From Kingdonia uniflora (taxonomy: Eukaryota; Streptophyta; Magnoliopsida; Ranunculales; Circaeasteraceae): DNA of 64,000 bases. A program made the position numbers and the translations under genes. Shown here one piece after another: positions 1 to 12,261 of this stretch. Within the stretch, counting starts at the first letter, position 1. The number at the start of each line of letters is the position of its first letter. The DNA is taken from contig JACGCM010000012.1 in assembly GCA_014058105.1 (NCBI GenBank), positions 1,550,001 through 1,614,000 on the forward strand, read 5' to 3'. The notes under the pieces were generated by a model. It searched no databases and had not been told where the DNA came from. It saw nothing but the letters and a program-made list of their open reading frames with translations.

Positions 1-381
1 GTTGTCTATACCCGGTTAGTTATGGTATAGGCATTAAAGGATTGTTGAGCAGGCTCCCCTACTTCTGTTGCTTTGGTTGGCACGCTACTATGTACGTGGA
101 CTTATCGGCAACGTAGTTTTTTTACCTCCCCAATTCGAATAAGTTGCTGCAAATTCTATTAAAACTGTACAAAGTTCCGTAAATTGTGCATTTGATGCGT
201 GTTTTAGTTTTTCTAATTAACAGCATCTTCCAAATGGTGTTATTTGCTTATTAAGAAGAATTTTTGAGTGCAGCCAATTTTATGATATATATATATTTTT
301 TACATTCTCTCATAGCTCTTACAATTTTATTATCTGACATATTATTGATCTCCAGTCTCTGACAATATTTTTGTTTGCCAG
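1..381 (+). other. RPL5: RPL5 intron 1, 3' part
   Basis: Non-coding, T-rich sequence ending in a pyrimidine-rich acceptor (ttgccag) just before the first visible RPL5 coding exon. The start codon exon is not in the window. In plant RPL5 genes the first exon commonly carries only the ATG, which fits the exon beginning here with the codons for V-F-V-K. Confidence 0.8.
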
Positions 382-2388
<2,007 letters not shown>

Positions 2389-2623
2389 TAGGGCACTAGA
2401 GATAATTTGTTTTTCATTTATTTGTTTGGAGACGACCTCTGTTAACAATTGTTGTGTCCTAGATTCTACTGAGTCTAGTTTTGAATCATTGCAGCGTGAA
2501 AATTTTCTTTTTCTTAATATATGTACTTCGATTCAATCTTATTCTTTGCTCAAATGTTTATGAATGAGAATCCATACAATCTAGTATTTTAATTTACCCA
2601 CATTTACTTTGTTTTACAAATTA
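2389..2623 (+). other. RPL5: RPL5 3' UTR and flank
   Basis: T-rich DNA after the RPL5 TGA stop, with AATATA/AATGAGAAT-type weak polyadenylation-like motifs. No gene is seen. It runs directly into the first copy of the duplicated promoter segment. Confidence 0.5.
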
Positions 2624-3640
2624 TAGGTTTAAGTCTTGCATAATCTAACTATTGGACCCAATCTATTCTCGATTGGTTTATCTAACTATTGGATCTTGAT
2701 TGGGTTCAATAGTGTAGATGTTTACTCTGTTGTTTGTTTCAAGATCAGCTTTCTCTAGTATCTCATCATACCCCTCCCTCATTTTATTTTATTTTAACAG
2801 TGAAGCTAACTTAATCTCTTAACAAAATATCAGAATAATGAAATGTTCTAGCAATATGTACCCAAAAATCATATGCATCGTATGAATGCCATGTTTAAGA
2901 CGCGAGTTTAGTCACGCCAGAAATACGGGGGCTCTATTTTTTGTCATGACATACTATTCAACTAAAGATTCGTCCACCTCAGTCAAAATGGACGAAATAT
3001 CAAAGCAAAAAATAAATTACGGCAGACCGTAAACCCCAAGTAATGGAAGGGGTAAAGCTATAATTTTGATAAGTTAGGGTTTATGGTTCTCATACATACA
3101 CTATATATTTCCTTAGAATCGAAAGAAATTGGTTTTAGCGGAGCTCTATCTGGTGAAAATGGTAAGCCCCAAATCTCTCATAATATTCATGCATTTCATT
3201 GATTTAGGTATCTTGTACTTATATGGTTCAGATTTGTCTACGATTTGATATAATTTGGGGCTGATTTGGTAACGATTTCATTGCTATAGATGTGTGTTTA
3301 ATGTTAGGGTTTATGTGATGTGAATTATATTGTGTTTGGTAGATGGGTTAGGGTTTCGTTACTGTAATTTGGGTTTGTTTGATTTGAGTCTACAGTTGCT
3401 GAGAGTGAAAATTACAACTACTTATTTATTTAGGTTTTAGTTTTGAGTTATTTGTGGGATATTGGTATTAGTGTTCTTGATTCTCGTTTCATTAGGTTTG
3501 ATACATCAATTTCTTTTGAGTTCATGACTAAATTAAATTACCATTTTCATCGAACTTAGTATTTAAAGATTAAATGGAGTATTGACCTGCATTTCACTAG
3601 GTAGAGGTATTCCAAGAGACAACCCAATGACCATAGATAT
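2624..3640 (+). repeat. Duplicated ribosomal-protein-type promoter/exon-1 segment, copy 1
   Basis: First of three homologous direct copies (others at 3641-4932 and 10169-11448). It starts at 'aggtttaagtcttgc' and ends at 'gacccaatgaccatagat'. In order it holds a pyrimidine/poly-T stretch, a GTTAGGGTTTATGG telo-box, a TATA-like CTATATATTT, a short leader, an ATG at 3159-3161 directly followed by a GTAAG donor, and intron-like T-rich DNA with a second GGGTTAGGGTTT. This is the 5' architecture of plant ribosomal protein genes with an ATG-only first exon, as the adjacent RPL5 must have. No downstream coding exon follows, so the copy is a promoter/exon-1 fragment rather than a gene. Confidence 0.75.
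3060..3175 (+). promoter_or_regulatory. Telo-box/TATA promoter with ATG-only exon (copy 1)
   Basis: Seen: GTTAGGGTTTATGG (about 3071-3084), the TATA-like CTATATATTT (3101-3110), a leader of about 50 nt, then ATG (3159) with GTAAGC as donor. Telo-boxes next to TATA or initiator elements are common in plant ribosomal protein promoters. Copy 1 keeps the best donor of the three (GTAAGC, against GTAAAC and GTAAAA). Confidence 0.6.
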
Positions 3641-4932
3641 GGATAATTTGTCGTCATCAATCTCTTTCACCGTTTAGAACTGAGCAGTTTAGTAGAAGGC
3701 TATATAGTGACTCATAATACTTGAGGTAAGAGAAACTAGAAGCGCTTGAAAAAATTACTAAGGGATTGAAATTTAAAAACAACTCTAACAAATAGATCAA
3801 TTGCTTCTAAGAGGTTCAAAACAAGGATCAAGTTGAAGGAATAAGCTATCTTGTGCTTATAGGGTTCAGATTTGTCTACGTGATGATATAATTATAGGTT
3901 TAAGTCTTGCATAGAATCAATATTCTTGATTGGGTCATCTAACTATTGGACTTAATCTATTCTTGATTGGGTTATCTAACTATTGGATTTTGATTGGGTC
4001 CAATAGCGTAGATGTTTACTCTGTTGTTTGTTTCAAGATCAACTTACTCCAGTATCTCATCATCCCCCCCCCCCCCCCCCCCCTCATTTTTTTTTTGAAC
4101 AATAAGGCTATCTTAATCTTAACAAAATATCAGAATAATGAAATGTTCTAGCAATATGTACACGAAAATCATTTGCATCGTATGAATGCCATGTTTAAGA
4201 CGCGAGTTTAGTCACGCCAGAAATACGATGAACAAATGCGGGCTCTATTTTTTGTCATGACATACTATTCAACTAAAGACTCGTCCACCTCAGTCAAAAT
4301 GGACAAAATATCGAAGCAAAAAATAAATTACGGCAGACTGTGAGCCCTAGGGAATGAAAGGGGTAAAGTTGTAATTTCGATATGTTAGGATTTATGGTTC
4401 TCATACCTATACTATATATTTCCTCAGAATCGAAAGAAATTGGTTTCGGCAGAGCTCTATCTTGTGAAAATGGTAAACCCCAAATCTCTCATAATCTTCA
4501 TGCATTTCATTGATTTAGGTATCTTGTGCTTATATGGTTCAGATTTGTCTATGATTTGATATAATTTGGGGTTGATTTGGTACCGATTTCATTGCTATAG
4601 ATGTGTGCTTAATGTTAGGGTTTATGTGATGTAAATTATATTGTATTTGGTAGATAGGTTAGGGTTTCGTTACTGTAATTTGGGTTTGTTTGATTTGAGT
4701 CTACAGTTGTTGAGAGTGAAAATTATAATTATTGTTTGTTTTTGTTTTTTTTTAAAATTTTAAATTTTGTGTGATTAGGTTTTAGTTTTGAGTGATTTGT
4801 GGGATATTGGTATTAGTGTTCTTGATTCTCGTTTTACTAAATTAAATTACCCTTTTCATCGAACCTAGTATTTAAAGATTAAATGAAGTATTGACTTGTA
4901 TTTCAGTAGGTAGAAGTATTCCAAGAGACAAC
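3641..4932 (+). repeat. Duplicated promoter/exon-1 segment, copy 2
   Basis: Second copy, about 1.29 kb. It includes a left part ('atggataatttgtcg', 'caaggatcaagttgaag') that copy 1 lacks and copy 3 shares. ATG is at 4470-4472 with donor GTAAAC. The telo-box has decayed to GTTAGGATTTATGG. A CCCCTCCC stretch in the other copies is here a run of 20 C. The copy is interrupted after 'ccaagagacaac', where CACTA-like sequence begins. Confidence 0.75.
4064..4083 (+). repeat. Run of 20 C
   Basis: An uninterrupted C20 tract, or G20 on the other strand, able in principle to form a G-quadruplex. The equivalent sites in copies 1 and 3 read ACCCCTCCCTC, so the tract expanded after duplication. Confidence 0.9.
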
Positions 4933-4939
4933 GTGTTTT

Positions 4940-5310
4940 TACGTCTTTAAAAAAATGACGTAAAAGGGATTTAACGTCATTTGTACAAATGACGTCGAAG
5001 GCGAGGAAAGGTATATACTAACAATGACGTAAATGTGGATAGGTATATACTAACAATGTCATTAAATAAGTGGCGAGGAAAGCTAGGCACTAACGTCATT
5101 AATTAAGTGACGTAGGGGTTTCAAAAAATGACGTTATTGATACTCAATTCCGGTGGCCGGCCGGCTAATGTATTCTATTGACGTCACTAAATAACGTCAT
5201 TAAAAAATGACGTAGTTGAAATCTTTTAACGTCATATTTAAAGTGACGTGGTAACATTTTCATATATCAACAATGACATTTTTAAAATGACGTCAATACC
5301 TCAAAAAATC
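4940..5310. repeat. Subterminal TGACGT repeat array (left end)
   Basis: At least a dozen copies of ACGTCA/TGACGT cores within AATGACGT or ACGTCATT contexts over 370 bp, in both orientations. Subterminal iterated motifs are transposase-binding sites in CACTA elements. The cores also match ACGT-type bZIP sites, which is a separate possibility. Confidence 0.75.
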
Positions 5311-6320
5311 TAAAAAAATAATATTAATAATCAAATATTGTTAATCCATTGCCTTGTCCTTCTCTCTACATGACCACCACCATATTCTACAAAAAAGTAA
5401 AATATTTGACTAAATTATATTACTTTCATTCAATACAATGTGTTCGAACTTAATCACTTCATTATTTGAATTACAGAGCTAAATCATTGGTAAACTTAAC
5501 CAATGCACAAAAAAATAATAAAACAACCATACAGAAGGGTCACCCAGAATGCTTATAGCCTTTGAGTGCCTTTGTGTGTTTCTACTAATCTGGATCAATT
5601 TGTAAACCTATCAAAGCATACAAATTAAACATTAGCTCTGTAAATCTGAGTGCACAATAAGATGCTTACAATCCTAAAATAAAATAAAATAAAATAATAC
5701 AAAACAAGATCTAAATACCTATTTGTTTGAAGGATTCCATCTTCATGACAATTATACATTCTGGATCCACATAAGTTGCCTATGTACAAGATTATAGTCG
5801 AAATGAGCCAAAAATAAGGAAAGTTTGTGATAATGTACAAGATATTTATACAAAAGTAACTGTACTACATCGATAAGGTTAAAAGAGAGGAGAAATAACA
5901 TTACCATGCTTAACCCTGGTAAATTTGAAGTTGTATGAGATTGTGGGACTGTGTGAACACCACATCACTACAAACCACTATCCTTGAGTTGGAAATCCTT
6001 TTCTCAGGTGTGTGTTCGCATATGGAAAAACCATAATTTTGAGTTGGGAATCCTTTTCATAAATATCCATTCAGAAACCTTCTCCCATGCTTCTTCCCGA
6101 GCCACCTGCTAACCAATGAAACCAGGGACTCTCAGATTGAAAAATATAATAAACAAGACCTAATGGCTCAAATTATATACTCTGGTTAGAGATTCCAAGT
6201 CCTACATACTTCATAAACTCAAACGAAATTATATCAATCTAATCACATCCTCGAAGAAATCCAAGACATAACTGTACTTTTCATGAAAAATTTTGTATTA
6301 CTTTAACTAAGGATCAATAC
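5311..6320. other. Interior of CACTA-like element, no gene recognised
   Basis: AT-rich sequence with a short (AAAAT)n stretch near 5673-5694. I see no conserved coding segment before the PPR fragment. Confidence 0.4.
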
Positions 6321-6323
6321 GAG

Positions 6324-6710
6324 ATGCAAAATCAAAGGTTTCAGATTGATTCTATAACTGCTACTGCTTTGCTTTCGGCGACATCCAATCTTAAGAACTA
6401 TAGAATTGGAAAACAAACTCATGGTTATCTCTTCCGTAATTGGATTCAGTTTGAAGGAATTGAAAGTTATCTAATAGATATGTATGGTAAATCTGGTGTG
6501 ATTAACATTGCAAAACAATTATTCAAGAAAAAATGTGTAAATACTAAAGATCAAGTTACATGGAATGTTATGATCGTAGGATACTCATCGAACGGGGAAA
6601 CTGACCAAGCTTTCACCGTCATCGGCAAATGCTTGAGAAAAATGAGAAATCCAATTCTGTGACATTGGCGTCAATCCTCCCTGCCTGCAATCTATTCTGT
6701 GACAACTATT
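6324..6710 (+). pseudogene. PLS-class PPR protein fragment
   Basis: The frame 6324-6662 reads as consecutive pentatricopeptide repeats: DSITATALLSATSNLKN, GKQTHGYLFR, SYLIDMYGKSG, and DQVTWNVMIVGYSSNG. PPR proteins bind organellar RNA, and this motif set is typical of the PLS subclass. After 'AFTVIGK' a frameshift near 6628 moves the homology to another frame (MLEKNEKSNSVTLASILPAC, about 6629-6691). Homology then stops, with no start region and no E/DYW tail. It is therefore a short, frameshifted gene piece inside the CACTA-like element. It most resembles the PPR family that includes Arabidopsis At3g22150, judged from memory of the motif order. Confidence 0.85.
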
Positions 6711-7235
6711 TTTAGTTAATTTCTTAAATGATTAGAGTGGGAACATAAATTAAAACTAATGATTTGTAAACCAGTAGCGTATAAATAAAAAATATCAACA
6801 ATAGTTTTAGTACCTGTTAAACCAAAACTGAGTTCCTATAATGAATCGACATTTATTACATATTGTTATGAAAGCTTATTGAGGATTATTGACCCATCGG
6901 CACCAAAATTCAGGAAATATACTAATTAATCTGTCATCTCTCGGCTGTATTTCATGTTTCCATGTTGTAGACAAGTGCAAAGGGTGTAGACACGCTCGTT
7001 CTAAATAACTAAATGGAAGGAAATTAAACTTTCAACTGAACTAGTTGACATCGTGAGTCTACTTTTTGTAAAGAGAGTAAAACTTATCTGGCTGGATGAT
7101 TATTTTAAATCGAAACCTGATATTTGCAAAATGCAGTATGTTTACATAAAAAAATGCGACTTTCAACTTTTGAAAATAGTGTTTAGAATTTCAGATTCCC
7201 AATGTTAAATATTTGCATAGCAATCAGGCCTCACC

Positions 7236-8646
7236 TTTTTTGCTTCAGTCCCTTTTGGTTCATGTCGCTGACAAAAACTTCGGTAAGAGCTGATTTGAAG
7301 ATGAAACAAGCCTCTAATAGCTGCAGAGCCTGTAATAGGAAAAAATACAATCTATATTTTGTTATGTTGACAATTGAGAAAGATATGGATAATACAGTCG
7401 CATATTACCTCTGTTGTACCCATGCTAACCATTCGCTCCTCTAGATCATCAGCCGGAACATTTTGGCTTTCAAGAAAAGAAAACCAAGAAATTGGATAAA
7501 GATGCGCGACAACCAAATTATCTATTACCATAAACGTTGCAAGTCCCGTCATGTATCCTCCATCGGTTGATGAAGTAGAGGACTTGGGGTTCAAGACTGA
7601 TATACATTTGGAAATTCTATCATAAGAATAGTGGTTGGTCGTTGTATCAGCTGTAGTCAGAGTACCATTGTAAATGCTATAAAGAAAACCATCATTTTTG
7701 TGCATTGTATAGCGATAATTGTAGTATGGCATTTCCCCAATTACTAGAGACTGGTCAGAAGAGCCAAAATAGGGAGACAACTTGGGAGATAGAAGCATGG
7801 ACTTAATTTCCTACGATCTCATGTACTTGCCAACCATCAAGCCTTCTACACTACTCCACAAGTTGCTAATAATTCCCCATAGCTAAGTAGGACCAGAGAA
7901 ATTTAGCACAGAACCTACTGGGAAAATAAGGAGGCTGAAGAGAAAATTGATAAAATCTTCCTCTGCTTCAGCAAACAGAACCTTTTGAATTGATTTTCTT
8001 ACAGTTATCTTAAATGCAATCTTCTTATCCACAATGCTGATATCTTCCAGTCTTGAAGTTTGAATTGGATATCTCCTTTGAAAACAAACTAAATCTGGAA
8101 GGTAAAGTTTCTTCAAAACCAACAAGTTTGTTAAGGGTCTCTTTGAAAGCAAAACAAGTCTAAGCAGAGCTGTGATCTTAGGACGAAAGAAAAAGTAAAA
8201 ATTTAATGTTAGCATAGGAATATATAATGTAGTTGATGTAAAAAATTTGACCTTCCACGAGCTCTAGCAGAGGGTTGTCAAATGGTATAAGTTATATATG
8301 GATCTTGGAATTAATCCATGTTTAATCCACTACTTGAGCTCACTGAAGATAAGTACTAACAGTATCATTTGTCCAATGTAAAACTTACTTGTTCCAAGCT
8401 AACATCAAAGATCATCTCCTCCAGAGCTTTCATATCCATGACGTCAAGATTTTTCATCAGTGCTAAACTAGCAGCGGTAGACATTGACATTATTTGCAGG
8501 TCATCAGTTATAATAAATGTCGATGTACCTGTAGCAAACACTCCCTCATCCCCATTATCTTCTTTTTCAACCCCATTATCTTCAAGGTAAACCTCATGAT
8601 CCATCGGTTGTCTGTATTTGTATCTCATATTCCCAAAAATGCTCAA
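7236..8646 (-). pseudogene. DUF674 family gene, broken
   Basis: DUF674 proteins are a plant-only family of unknown function, usually with two tandem domains. Read on the minus strand, 8646-8387 encodes the middle of domain 1 (TSTFIITDDLQIMSMSTAASLALM, MKALEEM) and ends at a GTAAGT donor. 8175-7883 encodes the end of domain 1 and the start of domain 2 (KKIAFKITVRKSIQKVLFAEAEEDF, FLFSLLIFPVGSV). 7882-7405 continues domain 2 (LWSSVEGLMVGKYM, KSMLLSPKLSPYFG, GGYMTGLATFMVIDNL). 7330-7236 is the last exon (ALQLLEACFIFKSALTEVF) with its own stop. Two in-frame TAG codons, near 7883 and 7810, break domain 2. Gene order and introns are retained, so it came from genomic DNA. It lies opposite to the PPR fragment within the same element. 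Confidence 0.85.
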
Positions 8647-8649
8647 ACT

Positions 8650-9984
8650 GTCTCTTCCACTGTGTAAATGTTCACCTTGAGATATATCAGACTGGTAGTT
8701 CTTGGTTGGTTATGTGTCATTGATGTTCAGTTTCAACTTCTGATATATATCACATAAAGTACAATTTCATAAGAAAACATCACATAAAGTTGCTTATGAT
8801 ATATATCAGCGGTCTGGCATCATTAATTTTTAGTTTCTTTAGGAAGTGAATTTATATTGAAAGGAATAAGGAAATAACATGGCGTTGATGTTAGTTCAGT
8901 GATGGATTTTGAAACCTTAGTATAGAAATTTTAATTAATATTAACAGCTGATGTGGACATGCATGTCACTATATAAGAACAAACAAAAAATTAGATAACT
9001 ACCATGTTTGATAGGTCTAGCATCACTTCTAGAAGGTTGATTGTTGATTAATAAAAACTGCTAAATCAGGGAAGATTGGCATTAAATCCCTATTGCGACT
9101 CTCACGGCTGGAGACTAAATCCTTGGTCTCCAATCAAGTCTACTATAATTTTTCTAATTTCAGTTAATATTTCTCTATCTTGAGATTTATAATGATCGCT
9201 AACTCGCAATAAGCCTAAATGAAAAAAAGCTACAATTACACTTTCCACAGTAACTAAAACAACTAACCTTTCAATCGAAATTGAAAACTCTAGTAGTAAA
9301 CTTTCTAGCCCACCTTCTCATTTACAAACTTCATGTTTTACATCAACGTAACAACTACCTACACATAAACAAAAATGCAGTAATGACTTGAGTTGAGATG
9401 GTAAAAGATAACAATTAATCTCAAAATCATTCACTGAAATCAAAAACCTCAAATGCCTCCACCTCATGCTTTATCTTGTGGGGAATCATACTACAATAAG
9501 AAACATAAACCCAATCAATGAAGTTGAAATCAAAACAAACTCAATCAATGAAACTGAAATCAACACAATCCCTATTCAATTAAACTGAATTTCAAACATA
9601 CCCAATCAATGAAACCCAAACCAAATCATTGAAACTGAAATTGAAAATAAAATAAAATTGAGAGAGATGGGATTGTTGACCCGCGAATGGTTCTCCAAAG
9701 GATCTACAGTGAATTTGACTTGAGATGGTTGGATGTTCATGCGTTTGAGACAAAATAACTGAAACTTCATCTTCTGTAGAACGAGATAAACAGATCAAGC
9801 CCAAATCTTTTTACAATTTTTGATCTTCAAAAGAACTCTTTTTGAACCCAAATCAGCCTTCTCAAGCAAACTTTGCATCTCTATTATAAATTCCCCCTCT
9901 TAGTCATCGCGATTTTTAATCAAAGCGAATCAACGTCGATTGCGGATAAATGACTTGAAAGGTAATTGTATAAGTTATATTTTT
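8650..9984. other. Interior of CACTA-like element, right part
   Basis: No gene is recognised. From 9490 to 9650 there is a loose tandem series of variants of CAATCAATGAAACTGAAATC, which accounts for the short open frame seen on the minus strand here. Confidence 0.4.
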
Positions 9985-10168
9985 TTAAGGTCATTACTAA
10001 AAATGATGTTGATGGAGAAGAATACAATTATTAATGTCACTTTTTAATAAAATGATGTCAAAATACATGACATTAGGTCGCTGACGGGAATAAATTACAA
10101 ATTTGGAATTATAACGTTAGTTTTAGAAAAATTGATGTTGTTTAGATGACGTGAAAACTCTTATTTGT
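9985..10168. repeat. Subterminal repeat region (right end)
   Basis: Degenerate AATGATGT, AATGTCAC, TGACATT and GATGACGT motifs, ending in TTGTTGTAG directly before the start of repeat copy 3. It is the more diverged counterpart of the left subterminal array. Confidence 0.5.
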
Positions 10169-11448
10169 TGTAGATGGATAATTTGTCGTTATCAATCTCT
10201 TTCACCGTTTTGAACTGAGAAGTTTTGTAAAAGACTATAGAGTGACTCATAATACTTAAGGTCAAAGAAACTAGAAGCGCTTGAAAAAAACTACTAAGAG
10301 ACTCGAACAAACAGATCAATTGCCTGTAAGAGGTTCAAAACAAGGATCAAGTTGAAGCAACAAGTTATCTTGTGCTTATAGGGTTCAGATTTGTCTACGC
10401 TTTGATATAATTATAGGTTTAAGTCTTGCATAAAATCAATATTCTTGATTGGGTCATCTAACTATTGTACCAAATCTATTCTTGATTGGGTCAAACAACA
10501 TAGATGTTTACACTGTTGTTTCTTTCAAGATCAACTTTCTCCAGTATCTCATCATACCCCTCCCTCATTTTTTTTTGAACAATGAAGCTAACTTAATCTC
10601 TTAACAAAATATCAGAATAATGAAATGTTGTAGCAATATGTACCCAAAAATCATATGCATCGTATGAATGCTATGCTTAAGACGCGAGTTTAGTCATGCC
10701 AGAAACACGATGAACAAATGTGGGCTCTTTTTTTTGTCATGACATACTACTCAACTAAAGACTTGTTCACCTCAGTCATAATGGACGAAATATCGAAGCA
10801 AAAAATTAATTACGACAGACCGTGAGCCTCATGGAATGGAAGGGGTAAAGTTGTAATTTTGATAAGTTAGGGTTTATGGTTCTCATACCTACACTATATA
10901 TTTCCTTAGAATCGAAAGAAATTGGTTTCGACGGAGCTCTATCTTGTGAAAATGGTAAAAACCAAATCTCTCATAAACTTCATGCATTTTATTTATTTAG
11001 GTATCTTGTGCTTATATGGCTCAGATTTGTCTACGATTTGATATAATTTGGGGCTGATTTGGTACCGATTTTATTGCTATAAATGTGTGCTTACTGTTAG
11101 GATTTATGTGATGTGAATTATATTATGTTTGGTAGATGGGTTAGGGTTTATTTACTGTAATTTTGATTTGTTTGATTTGAGTCTGCAAGCTGCTGAGAGT
11201 GTGAAAATTACAACTACTTTTTATTTTTATTTTTATTAGATTTTAGTTTTGAGTGATTTGTGGGATATTGGTATTAGTGTTCTTGATTCTCATTTCATTA
11301 GGTTTGATACATCAATATTTTATTGAGTTCATGACTAAATTCAATTACCTTTTTCATCAAACATAGTATTTAAAGATTAAATGAAGTATTGACGTGCATT
11401 TTAGTAGGTTGAAGTATTCCAAGAGACGACCCAATGACCATAGATATT
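10169..11448 (+). repeat. Duplicated promoter/exon-1 segment, copy 3
   Basis: Third copy, about 1.28 kb, from 'atggataatttgtcg' to 'gaccatagatatt'. The telo-box GTTAGGGTTTATGG and CTATATATTT are intact. ATG is at 10952-10954 with a weakened GTAAAA donor. It ends where the Tat-type LTR begins, so the retrotransposon landed at its right border. Confidence 0.75.
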
Positions 11449-12164
11449 TTAATAGCCTAATTCTAGGATTCGGACTTAGCTTTTACACCAGATGTAATTA
11501 AAACGTTAATAATAACTAACACAAAAGTTTAGTGTGAAAAACCTTTGAATAAGTTAAAAACCACGACCTCTTATGAGGATTTTAAAAGGAAAGAGATGTT
11601 ATTGAGAATGCTAGTTATTACAAGAATATTCTGAGTGTATGAAAATTTTGGAGTAAGGATTCTCCTATGTCTTTTTTCCTCTGTCCCTCATCTCAAATTC
11701 TTTGGGCCTATATATAGGTCTCATAATATGACCGTTTGATGACCATTAGGATTCTTAATGACGAACGTTACAAAGTATATATGAGATATTGTTTGACCAG
11801 ATTGTGTAACGTTCTAATATCTGCTGCTGAGCAACGGCTTTATTGATGACTGTAAACTTGCATAGCTTTGAGCTGTTAATGTATGTCGAAGGTGATGACT
11901 CAAACTAAAGAGTGCTAAACATATCTTTAGTAATACTTCATGTATTTTGATGAGGTCGAGAATGAAGTTTGAGTCCGAGATACGAAATAAGCTATTATAA
12001 GAAGGCTCTCAACCAAGAGCACGAGGAGTATCAAGGTCGAGTGGTATTGGTTGAGATACTCGTGATGTAAATATTTCTAACTGTACCACGTGCTCTGTTG
12101 GTGAGGGAGAAAGTTCATATGTTGGCCGAAGATGAAGTATGAGTTCGAGATATGGAATAAGTCA
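11449..12164 (-). repeat. 3' LTR of the Tat element
   Basis: 716 bp, homologous throughout to 21421-22135. On the plus strand it runs from TTAATAGCC (terminal TG mutated to TT) to GAATAAGTCA. The outer CA and the adjoining polypurine tract define the internal border. Confidence 0.88.
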
Positions 12165-12170
12165 CTACAA

Positions 12171-12184
12171 TCGCCCCCTCTCAG
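12171..12184 (-). other. Polypurine tract of the Tat element
   Basis: On the minus strand reads GAGAGGGGGCGA followed by TTGTAG and the LTR start TGAC. It is correctly placed for second-strand priming next to the 3' LTR. Confidence 0.75.
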
Positions 12185-12261
12185 CCAACAGTACGAGAAG
12201 CATTACGGGTGAGTGGGGTTGGTTGAAAAGCATCATTAATACTGTAGTTAATATCTGGAAA

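Larger units (their letters stand above)
4933..10168. mobile_element. CACTA-like DNA transposon carrying gene fragments
   Basis: A 5.2-kb block separates copies 2 and 3 of the promoter repeat exactly where the continuous copy-1 sequence shows they were joined; about 15 bp of target is missing. The ends resemble subterminal regions of plant CACTA (En/Spm, CMC) elements. The left 380 bp is packed with AATGACGT/ACGTCATT motifs in both orientations. The right 180 bp has degenerate versions and ends TTATTTGTTGTAG, close to the usual TTGTAGTG terminus. The terminal CACTA bases are lost on both sides and no target duplication or transposase is visible. Inside are a PPR fragment (+) and a DUF674 pseudogene (-), suggesting a gene-capturing, non-autonomous element. 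A Mutator-type element with degraded ends is the alternative. Confidence 0.6.

Noticed and set aside
9490..9650. CRISPR-like spaced repeats
   Set aside because: Degenerate tandem variants of CAATCAATGAAACTG without regular spacers, in plant nuclear DNA.
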